A stretch of 64,000 nucleotides of DNA from a cyanobacterium endosymbiont of Rhopalodia gibberula. GTDB lineage: Bacteria > Cyanobacteriota > Cyanobacteriia > Cyanobacteriales > Microcystaceae. A program made the position numbers and the translations under genes. The DNA lies in NCBI RefSeq assembly GCF_003574135.1, contig NZ_AP018341.1, forward strand, positions 124,001 through 188,000, read 5' to 3'. Positions within the stretch are counted from its first letter, which is position 1; the number at the start of each line of letters is the position of its first letter. This document shows positions 21,190 to 32,059 of the stretch, piece by piece. The notes below the pieces were generated by a model that was not told the origin of the DNA, did not search any database, and was given only the letters and a program-made list of their open reading frames with translations.

Positions 21190-22330
21190 TACAGTAAACG
21201 ACTTATGCGGAAAGCTGGACTAGCTTTCTCCGCAGCAGCCCAGTCTTGCACAAACTCGACTTGTTTTTGGGCAGTTCTTGTCAAAAAAATAATTTGACTG
21301 GCAAGCCTCTAAGATACTCTCAGAGATAAAACCCTGATTTTGATTAAGCTAATGCATATTGGCTTAATCAAAATTTGTTTGATTTCTACCTTAGGAAAAT
21401 TAGGTGTTTCATGGGCTAACTGCTTGATATTGCAATTTTTCAAGTTGTGAGGTCGGAGTCTAGATGGAGAGACGTTAAAAATAGCTTCACGTTCCTCTTA
21501 TGTAGGCAAACTCACAAAGAAAATTTCATCAAAGGAGCTTTTGCACAACATTTAAGAGAGTAAAGTTGAACATTATTAGCTGTCGTTACTACAGACATTG
21601 GAGACTATTTTTCCACTAACCAGATGATAATGGTTTCAAAAAAACGACTGTTAGTTCTTTTATCTCCTTTACTATCGATTCCTTAAACACTTTATTAATT
21701 TCATACATTTACAATACGCATAGACTAGAATTTCTACAAAACTAATTATCTGACAAACACCAGAAGTCCTAATTCTTCTGTTAATTAATCATCCGAATAA
21801 CCGCTCTACATTCAGACATAATAGAGATAAATACAAATGTATAGAATACAGCTCTCGCACTAAGATATTTTCAATTTCTTGTATTCTGACCAGAAGTAAG
21901 TTAGAAAAATAAGGTAAGCTACAACTTCGATGAGATATAAAGTCTAAAATCTGGATCTGACGAATTAATTTCTGACAGATTAATTAAAACTTCTCTTCGA
22001 AAATAAATTTTAGGTTTTCTGCTTCAAGTCTATCGCGACTAACGACATAATGGGTTAAGACACTGCGAATAAGTTTTAACGAGAGTTCTTAGGAAGAACG
22101 AACTCATTTAAAAGCCTATCATATAAGGATTGTCCAGTAGAAGCTGGTAAACATCTTTCCTCATTTTCGATGTCGCTGGTTGTGGGAAGGAGAAAACTAA
22201 CTAATTCTGAAATAATTTGGATTGCAGGGATAATAATAACAATGTTTTTGAGTTGGGATTTTAGGCTATGCGAAAGATTACAAAGTCTATAGAATATAAA
22301 GATATTTACAGAAAAACAGGTAAAGTCTTT
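21190..22330 (-). pseudogene. ycf46: Dead Ycf46-type AAA+ ATPase
   Basis: Ycf46 is a conserved AAA+ ATPase of cyanobacteria and algal plastids. Pieces in several - strand frames match it in order: LKSQLKNIVIIIPAIQI and LLNEFVLPKN (N-terminal part, near 22100-22260), then SRFFETIIIWLVEK, VVTTANNVQL, RPHNLKNYDIKQLAHETPNF when frames are merged, and finally TAQKQVEFVQDWAA near 21235. The Walker A region is not recognisable. Many frameshifts and stops are present. The borders are approximate. Confidence 0.75.
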
Positions 22331-23098
22331 GAAAATAAAAATTCTGCTCTTATTTAAAAGTAATTTTTTGAAAAATTCTAAGACTTACAAAAGGTTATAC
22401 TGACCAGATCTTTAATTATTGGGGTTATTTTGAATAGTAGTCCATGAAGTCCAAAATCAAAATATATACGGAATAATGCTCCAAGGTTTGAGAATATTGG
22501 ATTTGTTTGATATAACCCTCAAGTAGAAAATATATAAGACTAAACAATTGTGACTAGACATAAAAAAGTAAATGTCATCTATCAAAGAATAGAATAAAAT
22601 ACCATTACAATTTTTTTGAGTATATTACTTTCCTTAAAATGGATAGATGGGAACACAAATAATATCTAAAGTCAATATCGTTGTGTATAAAGTTAAAGAT
22701 TAAGAAGTGGTCCCATAGTCAACTAACATAGATTTATCTTGGATCAAGATATTATTGTTACTTTAATGATTAAAATATTATAAACATTTTTTAATCGTCG
22801 TTCAAGAAATAATTTTAGATAAATCTAGGATCTTTGATTAAAATATAAATATCAACTTAACTTGATTAACTAAATTAGTCTTAGTAAAGAAAAGTAAATC
22901 TTGTACCTTAATTTAATTAATATATTTCTTTTTTTATAAAAAAAGAAATATGGGTTAAAGTTTTTTCTAGTTGAAGTACAACTACAATTGAAATATAATC
23001 GTAATTAATAAATATTTCTTCGTAAGATATATTTTATTTTTAAATAAATTTACTTTTTATATGTTCATTATATAATAATTTTATTTTTATTTTTCAAA
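22331..23098. other. AT-rich spacer
   Basis: About 770 nt upstream of the UPF0104 gene. Part may be the missing N-terminus of the dead ycf46. No gene is recognised. It includes the palindrome at 22922-22951. Confidence 0.5.
22922..22951. repeat. 30-bp palindrome
   Basis: ATATTTCTTTTTTT and its exact complement flank an AT centre. It lies about 150 nt upstream of the UPF0104 gene start. It may be a terminator from upstream or part of the promoter region. Confidence 0.75.
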
Positions 23099-24064
23099 AT
23101 GTTTAACAATATTTCTTTTCGCTTACTTACATCTTGTTTTAGCTTAGTACTTTTTGTTTTGTCTTTTTGGACAATATATAAAAATTTCTACTACTACAAT
23201 ACTCAAAATATTTGGAATACTTTATCTGCAGTTCCCCTATCTAATGTTCTGAGAGCGATTGTTTTAATGAGCCTAAACTATATAATTATGACAGGATATG
23301 ATTGTTTAGCAGTAAATTATGTTCGTCATACTCTTTCTTATTCTAAAAAGGCTTTAGTAAGTGTTATTTGTTCGGGAATTAGTAATAGTGTTGGTTTTGC
23401 TCTAGTCAGTAGTTGTATGATTCGCTATCGTTTATATTCCAATTGGGGATTATCTGCAATTTCTATAGCTCAAATTTCTGCTTTCTGTAATTTAACTTTT
23501 GTTTTAGGATTATTTGTTATGGGAGCAATTATTTTTACCATAAATCCTTTAAAAATTCCTCAGTTATTAAATTTACCGTTTGTCTCAGTACAGCCATTAG
23601 GAGTAATTTTTCTTATACTTATTTTAGTTTACTTATCGCTAACAGTTATCTCTAAAGAGCCAGTGAAGATTGGTCAATGGACTTTGCCTAATCTTTCAAT
23701 TAAAATGGCTTTAGGTCAGCTAATTGTATCCGCATTAGATTGGTCATTAGCTGCAGCAGTTTTTTACTCTATTTTGAGTGACTCTGTTTCTTTTTCTTAT
23801 CAAACTTTTTTAGGAATATATATGTTGGCACAGATAGCTGGATTAGCAAGTAATGTTCCAGGTGGCTTAGGAATTTTTGAAACAGTTATACTTGTATTTT
23901 TATCTCCATTTGTTTCTACAGAAAAAATATTTGGTTTTCTCTTAATCTATCGAGTAGTTTATTATTTTATTCCTTTAACTATATCTGTCTTATTACTTGG
24001 AAAGTATGAATTAAGACAGTTTTTTTTAAAACCTAACTCTATTTCTTTTAAAGAGCATTTATAA
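23099..24064 (+). CDS. UPF0104 / YbhN-type integral membrane protein
   Basis: A 321-residue protein with about eight hydrophobic helices, matching the UPF0104 family related to the flippase part of MprF (lysylphosphatidylglycerol synthase). The family signature SNVPGGLGIFETVIL is present near residue 257, and the C-terminal helix carries YRVVYYFIPL. It has no catalytic synthase domain, so a lipid or cell-envelope transport role is more likely than synthesis. The start is ATG at 23099. The gene stands alone between spacers and is followed by a palindrome with a T-run. Confidence 0.85.
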   Translation: MFNNISFRLLTSCFSLVLFVLSFWTIYKNFYYYNTQNIWNTLSAVPLSNVLRAIVLMSLNYIIMTGYDCLAVNYVRHTLSYSKKALVSVICSGISNSVGFALVSSCMIRYRLYSNWGLSAISIAQISAFCNLTFVLGLFVMGAIIFTINPLKIPQLLNLPFVSVQPLGVIFLILILVYLSLTVISKEPVKIGQWTLPNLSIKMALGQLIVSALDWSLAAAVFYSILSDSVSFSYQTFLGIYMLAQIAGLASNVPGGLGIFETVILVFLSPFVSTEKIFGFLLIYRVVYYFIPLTISVLLLGKYELRQFFLKPNSISFKEHL

Positions 24065-24157
24065 GTTTATTTTTACTTCACACTCCAAATCTATTTTCTT
24101 AAATATCGCAATAAGAAAATCCAAATGATCTTATGTTTTTAGTATATGAATATATAT

Positions 24158-24188
24158 CTATAGTTTATTTAAATAAACTATAGTTTTT
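24158..24188 (+). terminator. Probable terminator after the UPF0104 gene
   Basis: A perfect 26-bp palindrome (CTATAGTTTATTT plus its complement, 24158-24183) followed by TTTTT. It lies 94 nt after the stop codon. Confidence 0.6.
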
Positions 24189-24395
24189 ATCAAAAATATT
24201 TTTAAAAAAAGTTTTTTGTATTAAAAATAAGCAAATATTTGCTAATAAAAATATCTATTATATCTTATATAAATGTGTCTATTTAATGGTATCTATCTTA
24301 TTCGAGATAGAAGATTTTAAAAATTTTCCTAAGGGAGGTATTTTCAAATAAAGTCAATAAAAATTCTTGTATTATTTTGAAGCTTTATAGTCAAA

Positions 24396-24439
24396 GAAAA
24401 ACTAATAACTTCTCTGATGATTACCCGAGAAGTTATTAG
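24396..24439 (-). terminator. Rho-independent terminator of hspA
   Basis: Arms CTAATAACTTCTC (24402-24414) and GAGAAGTTATTAG (24427-24439) pair perfectly. Read on the - strand the stem is followed by TTTTTC. It starts 36 nt after the hspA stop codon. Confidence 0.8.
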
Positions 24440-24474
24440 AGTCGAAAACTAAGCTATGTGACTACTGTCACCCA

Positions 24475-24918
24475 CTAACTAAGGTTTACTTTGACAACCT
24501 TGCTTTTTTCATCTTCAGCCTTAGGAATAGTTAAGTGAAGAATGCCGTCTTTATATTCAGCAGTAACATTAGTATTATCAACTAAAGAGGAAAGTGCAAC
24601 TGCCCGTTCAAATTTGCCATAACGGAACTCACTTTGAGTTATTCCTTTATCTTCAGAAACGAATTCCTGCTTACGCTCACCCTTAATATAAACGGCTTCT
24701 TTAGTCACCTGAACATCAAGATCTTCTTTTCTCATTCCAGGGACTTCCAATTTAAGTAGAATCGCATCATCAGTTTCTGAAAGTTCAGCTGCAGGTACAG
24801 AAGCAGCCCCCTTCATATTCCGCTCAAAAGTAGTGGAAAAAACATCATCAAACAAACGGTTCATTTGGCGTTGTAGAGTGTCCAATTCGCGATTGTTACT
24901 GTAACGAATAAGTGCCAT
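24475..24918 (-). CDS. hspA: Small heat shock protein, Hsp20/alpha-crystallin family
   Basis: ATP-independent chaperone that binds unfolding proteins, 147 residues. The alpha-crystallin domain runs from about residue 40 to 140, with the hallmark AEYKDGILHLTIPK near the end and the short C-terminal VVKVNLS tail. The N-terminus (MALIRYSNNRELDTLQRQMN) is typical of cyanobacterial HspA. A GGAG ribosome site lies 8 nt upstream of the ATG. No CIRCE operator was found upstream. A clear terminator follows. Confidence 0.95.
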   Translation of the reverse strand: MALIRYSNNRELDTLQRQMNRLFDDVFSTTFERNMKGAASVPAAELSETDDAILLKLEVPGMRKEDLDVQVTKEAVYIKGERKQEFVSEDKGITQSEFRYGKFERAVALSSLVDNTNVTAEYKDGILHLTIPKAEDEKSKVVKVNLS

Positions 24919-25293
24919 AAGAAAACTCCATTAACTCTAGTTAAGTGCCTCTATTTATTTATTTCATTGATTACATTCTAAACGTAGTTATTTATTGATA
25001 CAATACGGTTTATACAACAAAAAAAAGTGTAGTTTCCCTAAAAAACCTAAATAGAAAAGTGTTTATAAGATTAGATTTTGAGGTTGGAATCTTCATATTT
25101 ACAACTTCTAACTCCAAACTCTTTGAGATTTTTAATTGATAATTCGGAATTTAGACAAAAAGACTGACGTACACTAAAGAATAGATTTGTAGAATATGGT
25201 TGAACATGAATTAACTCTAACTTCTCGTCAACTCGCCATAGTCATCAGTCCATGTTCTAATTGTCTTGTAACCCCTAGTGTTTAGAAAATTAC
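24919..25293. other. Divergent promoter spacer between hspA and ndhF
   Basis: A 375-nt region between two divergent genes. It should hold both promoters, but I could not pick out boxes with confidence in this AT-rich DNA. No operator or riboswitch was recognised. Confidence 0.5.
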
Positions 25294-27345
25294 ATGAGTG
25301 AACCTCTTTATGAATATGCCTGGCTAATACCCGTCCTACCCTTAGTTGGGGCGATGTTAGTCGGGTTAGGACTTATTTCCTTTAATCAAGGAACTAACCG
25401 CCTGCGACAGATAAATGCAGTCTTCATCATCTCCTTATTAGGTGCATCGATGGTGATGTCCTTCACTCTTTTATGGAGTCAAATTCAAGGCCACGCTGAC
25501 TATACTCGTATGATTGAATGGGCTGCAGCTGGCAATTTTCATCTTAATATGGGTTATACCATTGATCACCTTAGTGCCTTAATGAATGTTATCGTTACCA
25601 CTGTTGCCTTTCTGGTGATGGTATACACTGATGGTTATATGGCACATGACCCTGGATATGTACGATTCTACGCTTATTTGAGCATTTTTAGTGCATCAAT
25701 GCTGGGATTAGTCATTAGTCCTAACCTAGTTCAAGTTTATATTTTCTGGGAATTAGTGGGAATGTGTTCCTATCTTTTGATCGGCTTTTGGTTTGACCGT
25801 AAAGCTGCCGCAGATGCTTGTCAAAAAGCCTTTGTAACCAACCGTGTCGGAGATTTTGGGCTACTGTTGGGAATGTTAGGGTTATACTGGGCAACTGGAA
25901 GCTTTGATTTCCACATCATGGGTGAACGTCTCGAAGAATTAATTTCTATAGGAACCATAGCCCCAGCTTTAGCCGCTGTATTTGCCGTTTTAGTGTTTCT
26001 GGGTCCTGTGGCTAAATCAGCCCAATTTCCCCTCCATGTTTGGCTACCAGATGCAATGGAAGGTCCTACTCCTATTTCGGCTTTAATTCACGCTGCAACG
26101 ATGGTAGCAGCTGGGGTTTTTCTCATAGCGCGGATGTACCCTGTCTTTGAACAAATTCCGGTAGCAATGTCTACTATTGCCTGGGTTGGAGCGTTAACTT
26201 CCTTTTTAGGCGCGACTATCGCCTTGACTCAAAACGACATCAAGAAAGGGTTAGCCTATTCCACTATTTCCCAATTGGGTTACATGGTAATGGCTATGGG
26301 AATCGGGGCGTATAGCGCTGGATTATTTCATCTGATGACCCATGCTTATTTCAAAGCTATGTTGTTCCTTTGTTCTGGGTCTGTTATCCATGGAATGGAA
26401 GGAGTTGTAGGTCATGAACCTATTTTGGCTCAAGATATGCGATTAATGGGTGGGTTACGTAAGTATATGCCTCTGACTTCTTTAGCCTTTTTGGTAGGAA
26501 CTTTAGCTATTTGTGGAATTCCTCCTTTTGCAGGTTTTTGGTCAAAAGATGAAATTCTTGGTCTTGCGTTTGAGGCTAACCCTGCATTGTGGTTAGTTGG
26601 TTGGTTAACTGCGGGACTCACTGCATTTTATATGTTCCGTATGTATTTCATGACCTTTGAAGGAGAATTTCGCGGTAACGATCAAGCTATCAAAAATCAA
26701 TTGTTAGCTTCTTTGGATGCATCTTCTCCCCTTCCTCAAGGAAGTCCAGGGGTAATGGACATTAGTAAATCAGACCATAATAATCATGCCCACGATCATA
26801 GCTGTTCTCCCCATGAGTCTCCTTTTACTATGACTTTACCCTTATTAATGTTAGCGGTTCCTTCAGCTTTGATCGGTTTATTGGGAAAACCTTGGGATAA
26901 TAGGTTTGAAGGGTTCATTTTTGCGCCAGGAGAAGTCATTGAAAAAACTGCTCATTTTGATTGGACAGAGTTTTTAATTATGGCCGGGAATTCTGTCGGT
27001 ATTGCCGTAATCGGAATTACAGTTGCTTCTTTGATGTATTTGCAACATAAAATTGATCCCGCAACAATTGCTGAAAGATATCCAGCCTTGTATCAATTCT
27101 CCCTCAATAAATGGTATTTTGACGATGTTTATCATAATGTTTTTGTTATGAAGTGTCGTCGATTAGCTCGTCAAATTATGGAAGTAGATTATCGTGTCAT
27201 TGATGGGGTAGTTAATCTAACCGGTTTGGCTACTATTGTAAGTGGGGAAGGATTGAAATATCTGGAAAATGGTCGCGTTCAATTCTATGCTTTAATTATC
27301 TTTGGAGCAGTTTTAGGATTCGTGATTGTTTTTAGTGTAGTTTAA
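25294..27345 (+). CDS. ndhF: NAD(P)H-quinone oxidoreductase chain 5 (NdhF1-type)
   Basis: Large antiporter-like subunit at the distal end of the NDH-1 membrane arm, 683 residues. It shows many membrane helices and signatures such as LVQVYIFWELVGMCSYLLIG, SAQFPLHVWLPDAMEGPTP and AYFKAMLFLCSGSVIHGMEG. A His-rich cytoplasmic loop (SDHNNHAHDHSCSPHESP) lies around residue 500. The long C-terminal amphipathic helix typical of NdhF seems complete. The start is ATG at 25294, with only a weak ribosome site. A textbook terminator follows. Intact NdhF and NdhD imply a working NDH-1. Confidence 0.97.
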   Translation: MSEPLYEYAWLIPVLPLVGAMLVGLGLISFNQGTNRLRQINAVFIISLLGASMVMSFTLLWSQIQGHADYTRMIEWAAAGNFHLNMGYTIDHLSALMNVIVTTVAFLVMVYTDGYMAHDPGYVRFYAYLSIFSASMLGLVISPNLVQVYIFWELVGMCSYLLIGFWFDRKAAADACQKAFVTNRVGDFGLLLGMLGLYWATGSFDFHIMGERLEELISIGTIAPALAAVFAVLVFLGPVAKSAQFPLHVWLPDAMEGPTPISALIHAATMVAAGVFLIARMYPVFEQIPVAMSTIAWVGALTSFLGATIALTQNDIKKGLAYSTISQLGYMVMAMGIGAYSAGLFHLMTHAYFKAMLFLCSGSVIHGMEGVVGHEPILAQDMRLMGGLRKYMPLTSLAFLVGTLAICGIPPFAGFWSKDEILGLAFEANPALWLVGWLTAGLTAFYMFRMYFMTFEGEFRGNDQAIKNQLLASLDASSPLPQGSPGVMDISKSDHNNHAHDHSCSPHESPFTMTLPLLMLAVPSALIGLLGKPWDNRFEGFIFAPGEVIEKTAHFDWTEFLIMAGNSVGIAVIGITVASLMYLQHKIDPATIAERYPALYQFSLNKWYFDDVYHNVFVMKCRRLARQIMEVDYRVIDGVVNLTGLATIVSGEGLKYLENGRVQFYALIIFGAVLGFVIVFSVV

Positions 27346-27378
27346 CGTTAATTTAAACCTAATTCGTTGACCACAATG

Positions 27379-27404
27379 AGAGGGCAAAAGCCCTCTTTTT
27401 TTTT
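27379..27404 (+). terminator. Rho-independent terminator of ndhF
   Basis: AGAGGGC, an AAAA loop, GCCCTCT, then a run of nine T (27396-27404). It lies 34 nt after the ndhF stop. Confidence 0.92.
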
Positions 27405-29021
27405 AAAATTAATTTATAAAAACAAGAATAATCAAAATTAATTTTATTGAAAAAGCATCAACTGATTTTAAATATTGAATTGATAATTGTAAATGAATAA
27501 GGTAAAATAAATATAATTTTTTAAAAAAGAATAGAAACAAAAATAATTTAAAATAGTCTTTTAATTATTCAATTAGTAATTAAACGCTTAAATACAAATC
27601 ATCAGTTATACTAGTACTTTATAGTTACCATTTGTACTAAAAAGTTATTTAAACAATTAACGTAAAACAAATATCAGAAAATATTATTTATTCAACATTG
27701 GTAATAATGTTATGTACTTATGTATTTGTATTTAAATACAGTAACATTAAAATTGTGTATATTTTTGATATTCTAATTAGGTAAAATAATGATATAAATC
27801 AAGCAAAGTAAATTCAATTATATGTGAATAATTTTACAAAAAAACATAAGTTATACGTACTAAAGATTAATAATAACCAGCAAAAACTACGGATAATAAT
27901 AAATCAATGAATCAAAACAAGAAGTTTTCTAGAAAAAATAGAATAGATTACTAAAAATATAAAAATTAATTTACATAAACTTGATAAAGTTGAGTTTGAT
28001 AACAAACAAAATCACCAATGTATTTGTAGTACAAAAAAAAGATTATTTAAATTAGTCTCTTGAAATAAAAAAATCTTTAATTATTTAATTCTTTAGAAAA
28101 AATAGAGATTTATTGTAAGTTTAATTATTTTAATATTCAATTTATACTTAGGAACTAGGGATATTTTTATTTTAAACAATGCTCTTTCTTATAAAGAAGA
28201 AAGTTTTAAGAACATAGCAGAAGAGACTGAACGTAAGCCATTGTATATCCCACATCCTTTTATACCTTTAGATAAGATTGAGGATTAGTGATTTACTGTC
28301 AGAACTTTACTTAAATAAATATTATTTAAATTTAAAATAGTCAGGGAAGATATAAATGTTGTTTTCATATTCTATTTTGCTTATCATTATTTTACACTAG
28401 AAGAAAAATTTCCTAAAATAAAAGCTCGTATAATTACAGAAAAGATGTTTAAAGACGAAGATGAAAGGTAGTCAAATTAAATATTACTCAAGGAAGTTAC
28501 TCTAAAAGATATCAATCGAAACAATTATAGATGTCACTCTAATTATTTAAGTATGGAGATAAAAAATTTTTTTTACACGTAATTTAACAGTATCCAAAGA
28601 AGTTCACTTGTTCAAGATTCTTTTGAGGCATCAAAACCAGCAATAATGCATAAGAGATTAGTTTTTTTACAACCAGACGCCTTAATAGTTCCAAAATGTC
28701 TCCTTGAGCTTAAGTTTATACTGATATGAATAAACACTAATACTTTATGGAAAGCCAACTTTTTAACGACCTGATTTCAATAAAAAATAATAAAAATAGG
28801 TCATAGATATTCATTTTTAGCAAAATAACTTAAATGAGAATAATAGCTAAAAAGTAATTACATATACGTTAAATTAAACTTTTATGGTATTTTTAGATAT
28901 TAAAATAGTGAGAAACTATCTTTATGCCATGATCATTTCCTAATCAGCTTTTTTGGAATTGGTATAGTTTCTCAAAAGATAAAATAAAAACGTTTTTAAA
29001 CAAAACATAGGTTATCAATAA
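27405..29021. other. AT-rich spacer with a possible dead gene
   Basis: About 1.6 kb. Most is featureless. Between about 28170 and 28480 the + strand has protein-like runs, ALSYKEESFKNIAEETERKP then, after stops, FTLEEKFPKIKARIITEKMF, which suggests a decayed gene of unknown family. Confidence 0.45.
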
Positions 29022-29789
29022 ATGTCTTCATCCTTACGTAACATTCCTATCACAAACTATATCGATACGATTCTAGTTCCCCGAGGGGCTGAGTATAAAG
29101 TCGTTTGTGAAGGATTCAGAGAAGTAAAGCAATTTTGCTCTAAAATCAAAATAATTCAGATTCCTGTGGGACTTTTACCTTTTAAACATTATCTTAAACA
29201 ATGGCAGCAAATCCATGAGTTCATTAATCATCCTCCTAAAGGAATCTTGTTAATGGGATTATGTGGAAGTTTATCTCCAAACTATCAGGTAGGTGATAAA
29301 ATTATTTACCAAAAATGTTGTTTAATTTCAAACAATATTCTTCCTCCACCATGGCAAACTTGCGATGTGAATTTAAATAAATTAATATATCATTATTTTA
29401 ACAAAAGGATTATACAGGGCAAAGCGGTGACAAGTGATCACATCATTACTTCAGCTGAGGAAAAATGGCAATTAGGCCGAAGTTATCAAGCTGATGTAGT
29501 GGATATGGAAGGAATTCCTCTTTTAGAATTTTGTAACTATTTAAAAATTCCTGTTGCCATGATTAGAGTTATTAGTGACAATTGTGAACAGGATTTACCT
29601 AATTTAACCCCTGCATTAGAAGAGAATGGAAGCCTAAATCCTTGGAGATTAACATTTCAGATGTCCAAAAATCCTTTAAGTTCAATTCATTTAATTAGAA
29701 GTTCCCTAAAGGGGTTAAAAACACTAAAGAAAGTTTCAAAAGATCTTGCAACGGCAATCACCGCATCGGTTGTGGGACACCCATTTTAG
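29022..29789 (+). CDS. Nucleoside phosphorylase / MTA-SAH nucleosidase-like protein
   Basis: A 255-residue member of the purine nucleoside phosphorylase superfamily. The central GILLMGLCGSLSPNYQVGD matches the GxxGxxxP-type core, and the motif VVDMEGIPLLEFC with the conserved Met-Glu pair is the ribose-binding element, followed by IPVAMIRVISD with the catalytic Asp. It could release adenine from MTA or SAH. Hopanoid-associated phosphorylase (HpnG) is another option, as the protein is more divergent than typical Pfs/MtnN. It converges with the M20 gene downstream. Start ATG at 29022. Confidence 0.75.
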   Translation: MSSSLRNIPITNYIDTILVPRGAEYKVVCEGFREVKQFCSKIKIIQIPVGLLPFKHYLKQWQQIHEFINHPPKGILLMGLCGSLSPNYQVGDKIIYQKCCLISNNILPPPWQTCDVNLNKLIYHYFNKRIIQGKAVTSDHIITSAEEKWQLGRSYQADVVDMEGIPLLEFCNYLKIPVAMIRVISDNCEQDLPNLTPALEENGSLNPWRLTFQMSKNPLSSIHLIRSSLKGLKTLKKVSKDLATAITASVVGHPF

Positions 29790-29791
29790 TC

Positions 29792-29838
29792 AAAAGAAAC
29801 AAGGGACAGAAATTTCTTATGAATTATTTCTGATTGCT
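29792..29838. repeat. Dispersed repeat, copy 1
   Basis: A 46-nt segment starting AAAAGAAACAAGGGACAG and ending TATGAATTATTTCTGATTGC. The second copy lies at 56498-56542, and the final 20 nt are identical. It falls in the gap between two convergent genes. Confidence 0.65.
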
Positions 29839-29844
29839 ATATAT

Positions 29845-31026
29845 CTATTTAGAATATTGATAATACTTATAGGCGGCATAGGACAGAGTGATAACCCCTG
29901 TCAGGATGGCGGACTCATCCACCTCGAATTGAGGATGATGTAGCGGATGGTTGAACTTTTCTGAACATCCTACTCCCAAACGAAACATACTTCCCGGAGC
30001 GTGTTCAAGATAAAGGGAAAAATCCTCTGCACCTAAAGATGGTTCAGCCAAAATATGTAAACGATCATTTCCCCAGGCTTCTCGACAAGTAGATTCAAGA
30101 ATCCGAGTCAATTCTGTGTTATTTTGCACCGAAGGAACTCCTTGGCGATAATCAATCTCATATTTTGCCCGATAAGAATTACAGATATTAGCTACTATTT
30201 TTTCAATCCACTGAGGTAAATTAGCGCGGGTATCAGGATGAAAAGAGCGTACCGTGCCGGACATTCTTACCTGATCTGCAATGATATTAGGCGCACAGCC
30301 ACCGTTAATTTGTCCAATAGTTAATACTACGGGATGCAAAGGATTCTGAGTTCGACTAATAGCTTGTTGAAGAGTCGTAATGACCTGAGAAGCAATCCAG
30401 ATAGCGTCAATAGCGTTATGGGGACGAGCTCCGTGACCTGACTCTCCTTGAATAAAAATTTCTATGTCATCAGCCGCAGCGGTCAAAGTTCCGTAGCAAA
30501 TTCCCACAGAACCGGCTTCAAGAGAAGGAAAGACGTGTAGTCCAAAAATTGCATTTACATTGCGCATTGCTCCGTCCTGAAGCATCCAGCTTGCTCCTTG
30601 AGCAATTTCTTCCGCAGGTTGAAATAAAAATCTTACGTTTCCTGACAATTGTTCGGCTAACTGAGAAAGAACCATAGCGGTTCCTAGCCCTACCGTTGTA
30701 TGAACATCGTGGCCACAAGCGTGCATAATACCAGGTTTGCACGAAGCAAATTCTAGGTTGGTTTGCTCATCTATCGGTAGAGCATCCATATCGGTACGAA
30801 TAGCTAAGAGGCGCGGATCTGTACCATTTCCGTTTAAGTTTCCTACTACTCCCGTTTTTCCGATATTTTCTTGAACGTGAATACCGCACGAGGAAAGAAC
30901 ACCCGCCACATATGCAGCAGTTTGGTATTCTTGTCCACTCAGTTCAGGGTGAGCGTGAAAGTGACGGCGAATTTCAAGAAGTCTGGGGAACAGGGACTCG
31001 GTGAGATCTTTAATTTCAGAAAACAT
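29845..31026 (-). CDS. M20-family amidohydrolase (N-acyl-amino-acid / IAA-amino-acid hydrolase type)
   Basis: Zinc-dependent hydrolase that releases amino acids or acyl groups from amide conjugates, 393 residues. The metal-binding motifs are complete: MHACGHDVHTT near residue 100, the PAEEIAQGA glutamates near residue 138 and the C-terminal HHPQFEVDE. The dimerisation domain lies between. The subfamily includes hippurate, N-acetyl amino acid and auxin-conjugate hydrolases, and the natural substrate cannot be told here. Start ATG at 31026; the gene stands alone. Confidence 0.88.
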   Translation of the reverse strand: MFSEIKDLTESLFPRLLEIRRHFHAHPELSGQEYQTAAYVAGVLSSCGIHVQENIGKTGVVGNLNGNGTDPRLLAIRTDMDALPIDEQTNLEFASCKPGIMHACGHDVHTTVGLGTAMVLSQLAEQLSGNVRFLFQPAEEIAQGASWMLQDGAMRNVNAIFGLHVFPSLEAGSVGICYGTLTAAADDIEIFIQGESGHGARPHNAIDAIWIASQVITTLQQAISRTQNPLHPVVLTIGQINGGCAPNIIADQVRMSGTVRSFHPDTRANLPQWIEKIVANICNSYRAKYEIDYRQGVPSVQNNTELTRILESTCREAWGNDRLHILAEPSLGAEDFSLYLEHAPGSMFRLGVGCSEKFNHPLHHPQFEVDESAILTGVITLSYAAYKYYQYSK

Positions 31027-32059
31027 GAGACTTTATCAATTAGGAAGCTCATAACGTTTTTTATATACTGAACTCAAAATTACGATACAGGTTTTCTGAC
31101 TTAATGAGAGCTTCACTATGTTTGTATATATATTTTCTTCAATTATACACCTAAATTATAAATAAACTTAAATAACTACAAAATTAGTCAATTTTCACGA
31201 TGTAAATTATACATCTATTAAGTTCTTTCTAGAAAAGAATGATATTTATTATAAAATCTTCTTTGTTTAATTGTAATTGTTTAGTACAATTAAACTTCGT
31301 AATTTGTTAATTGAGGTTGAATTAACAATTGTGGATGCGATTGAAACTCAAACAGCAGTTGATTATTTTAATAATCTAAAGTAAAAATAAACAGTTGGTA
31401 AAGCCCAAGGTAATTAACAAGTCATGTATTAGTTATAAGATATAATATATACTTTTTGCTTGTTCGTTACAAAGGTTTTTAGATAAAATTTTTAGGGATA
31501 TACGTCGTCATTTTTCTAATTATCGTAGCGAGATTTCCGAAGTATTAAGATAAAAATTATATGATGATTTATGCTAGGGATAACAAATAAAATAAAAGTC
31601 AAACACTAGTGTGTCACTCTACCAATGAAGAAAGTAAAATAATAGCTAGTATTGATTAGATCTATCAGTTTACTGATTTTAATTTTAATCTCTCATACAT
31701 TTATTTTGTAGTAGAAGTTAATGGACAAAAGATAACAGGGAAAAAAAGAAACCTACGGAACAGACAACGTAGATTTTGTTGTTGTTTAAAAGTTAATAAT
31801 GGAATGAAAAGGCATAAAAATATCGTGATTTTTTAGGGAAAATGTTGACTATTCAATCATTAAATAATTTAAGAAAATTAAAAAATTACGTGAGAGATTC
31901 GATGGAACTAAAAATAGTGATTAATATATCTAGGACTGTGATTAGGATATTGTGATTGGCAATTGTAACATCTTTATTAAAGAGGATAAGATTATTCTCT
32001 TTGGTAATTCCTTGAGCAAAATAGATTTTTATATTCTGCTTAGTTGCTATGCCATTGCA
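31027..32059. other. Spacer with unidentified remnants
   Basis: About 1 kb with closed frames. Short protein-like runs occur on the + strand, such as LTIVDAIETQTAVDYFNN near 31325 and NLRKLKNYVRDSMELK near 31870, but no family could be assigned. Confidence 0.4.

Noticed and set aside
24919-25010. CIRCE heat-shock operator upstream of hspA
   Set aside because: No TTAGCACTC-N9-GAGTGCTAA-like sequence is present.
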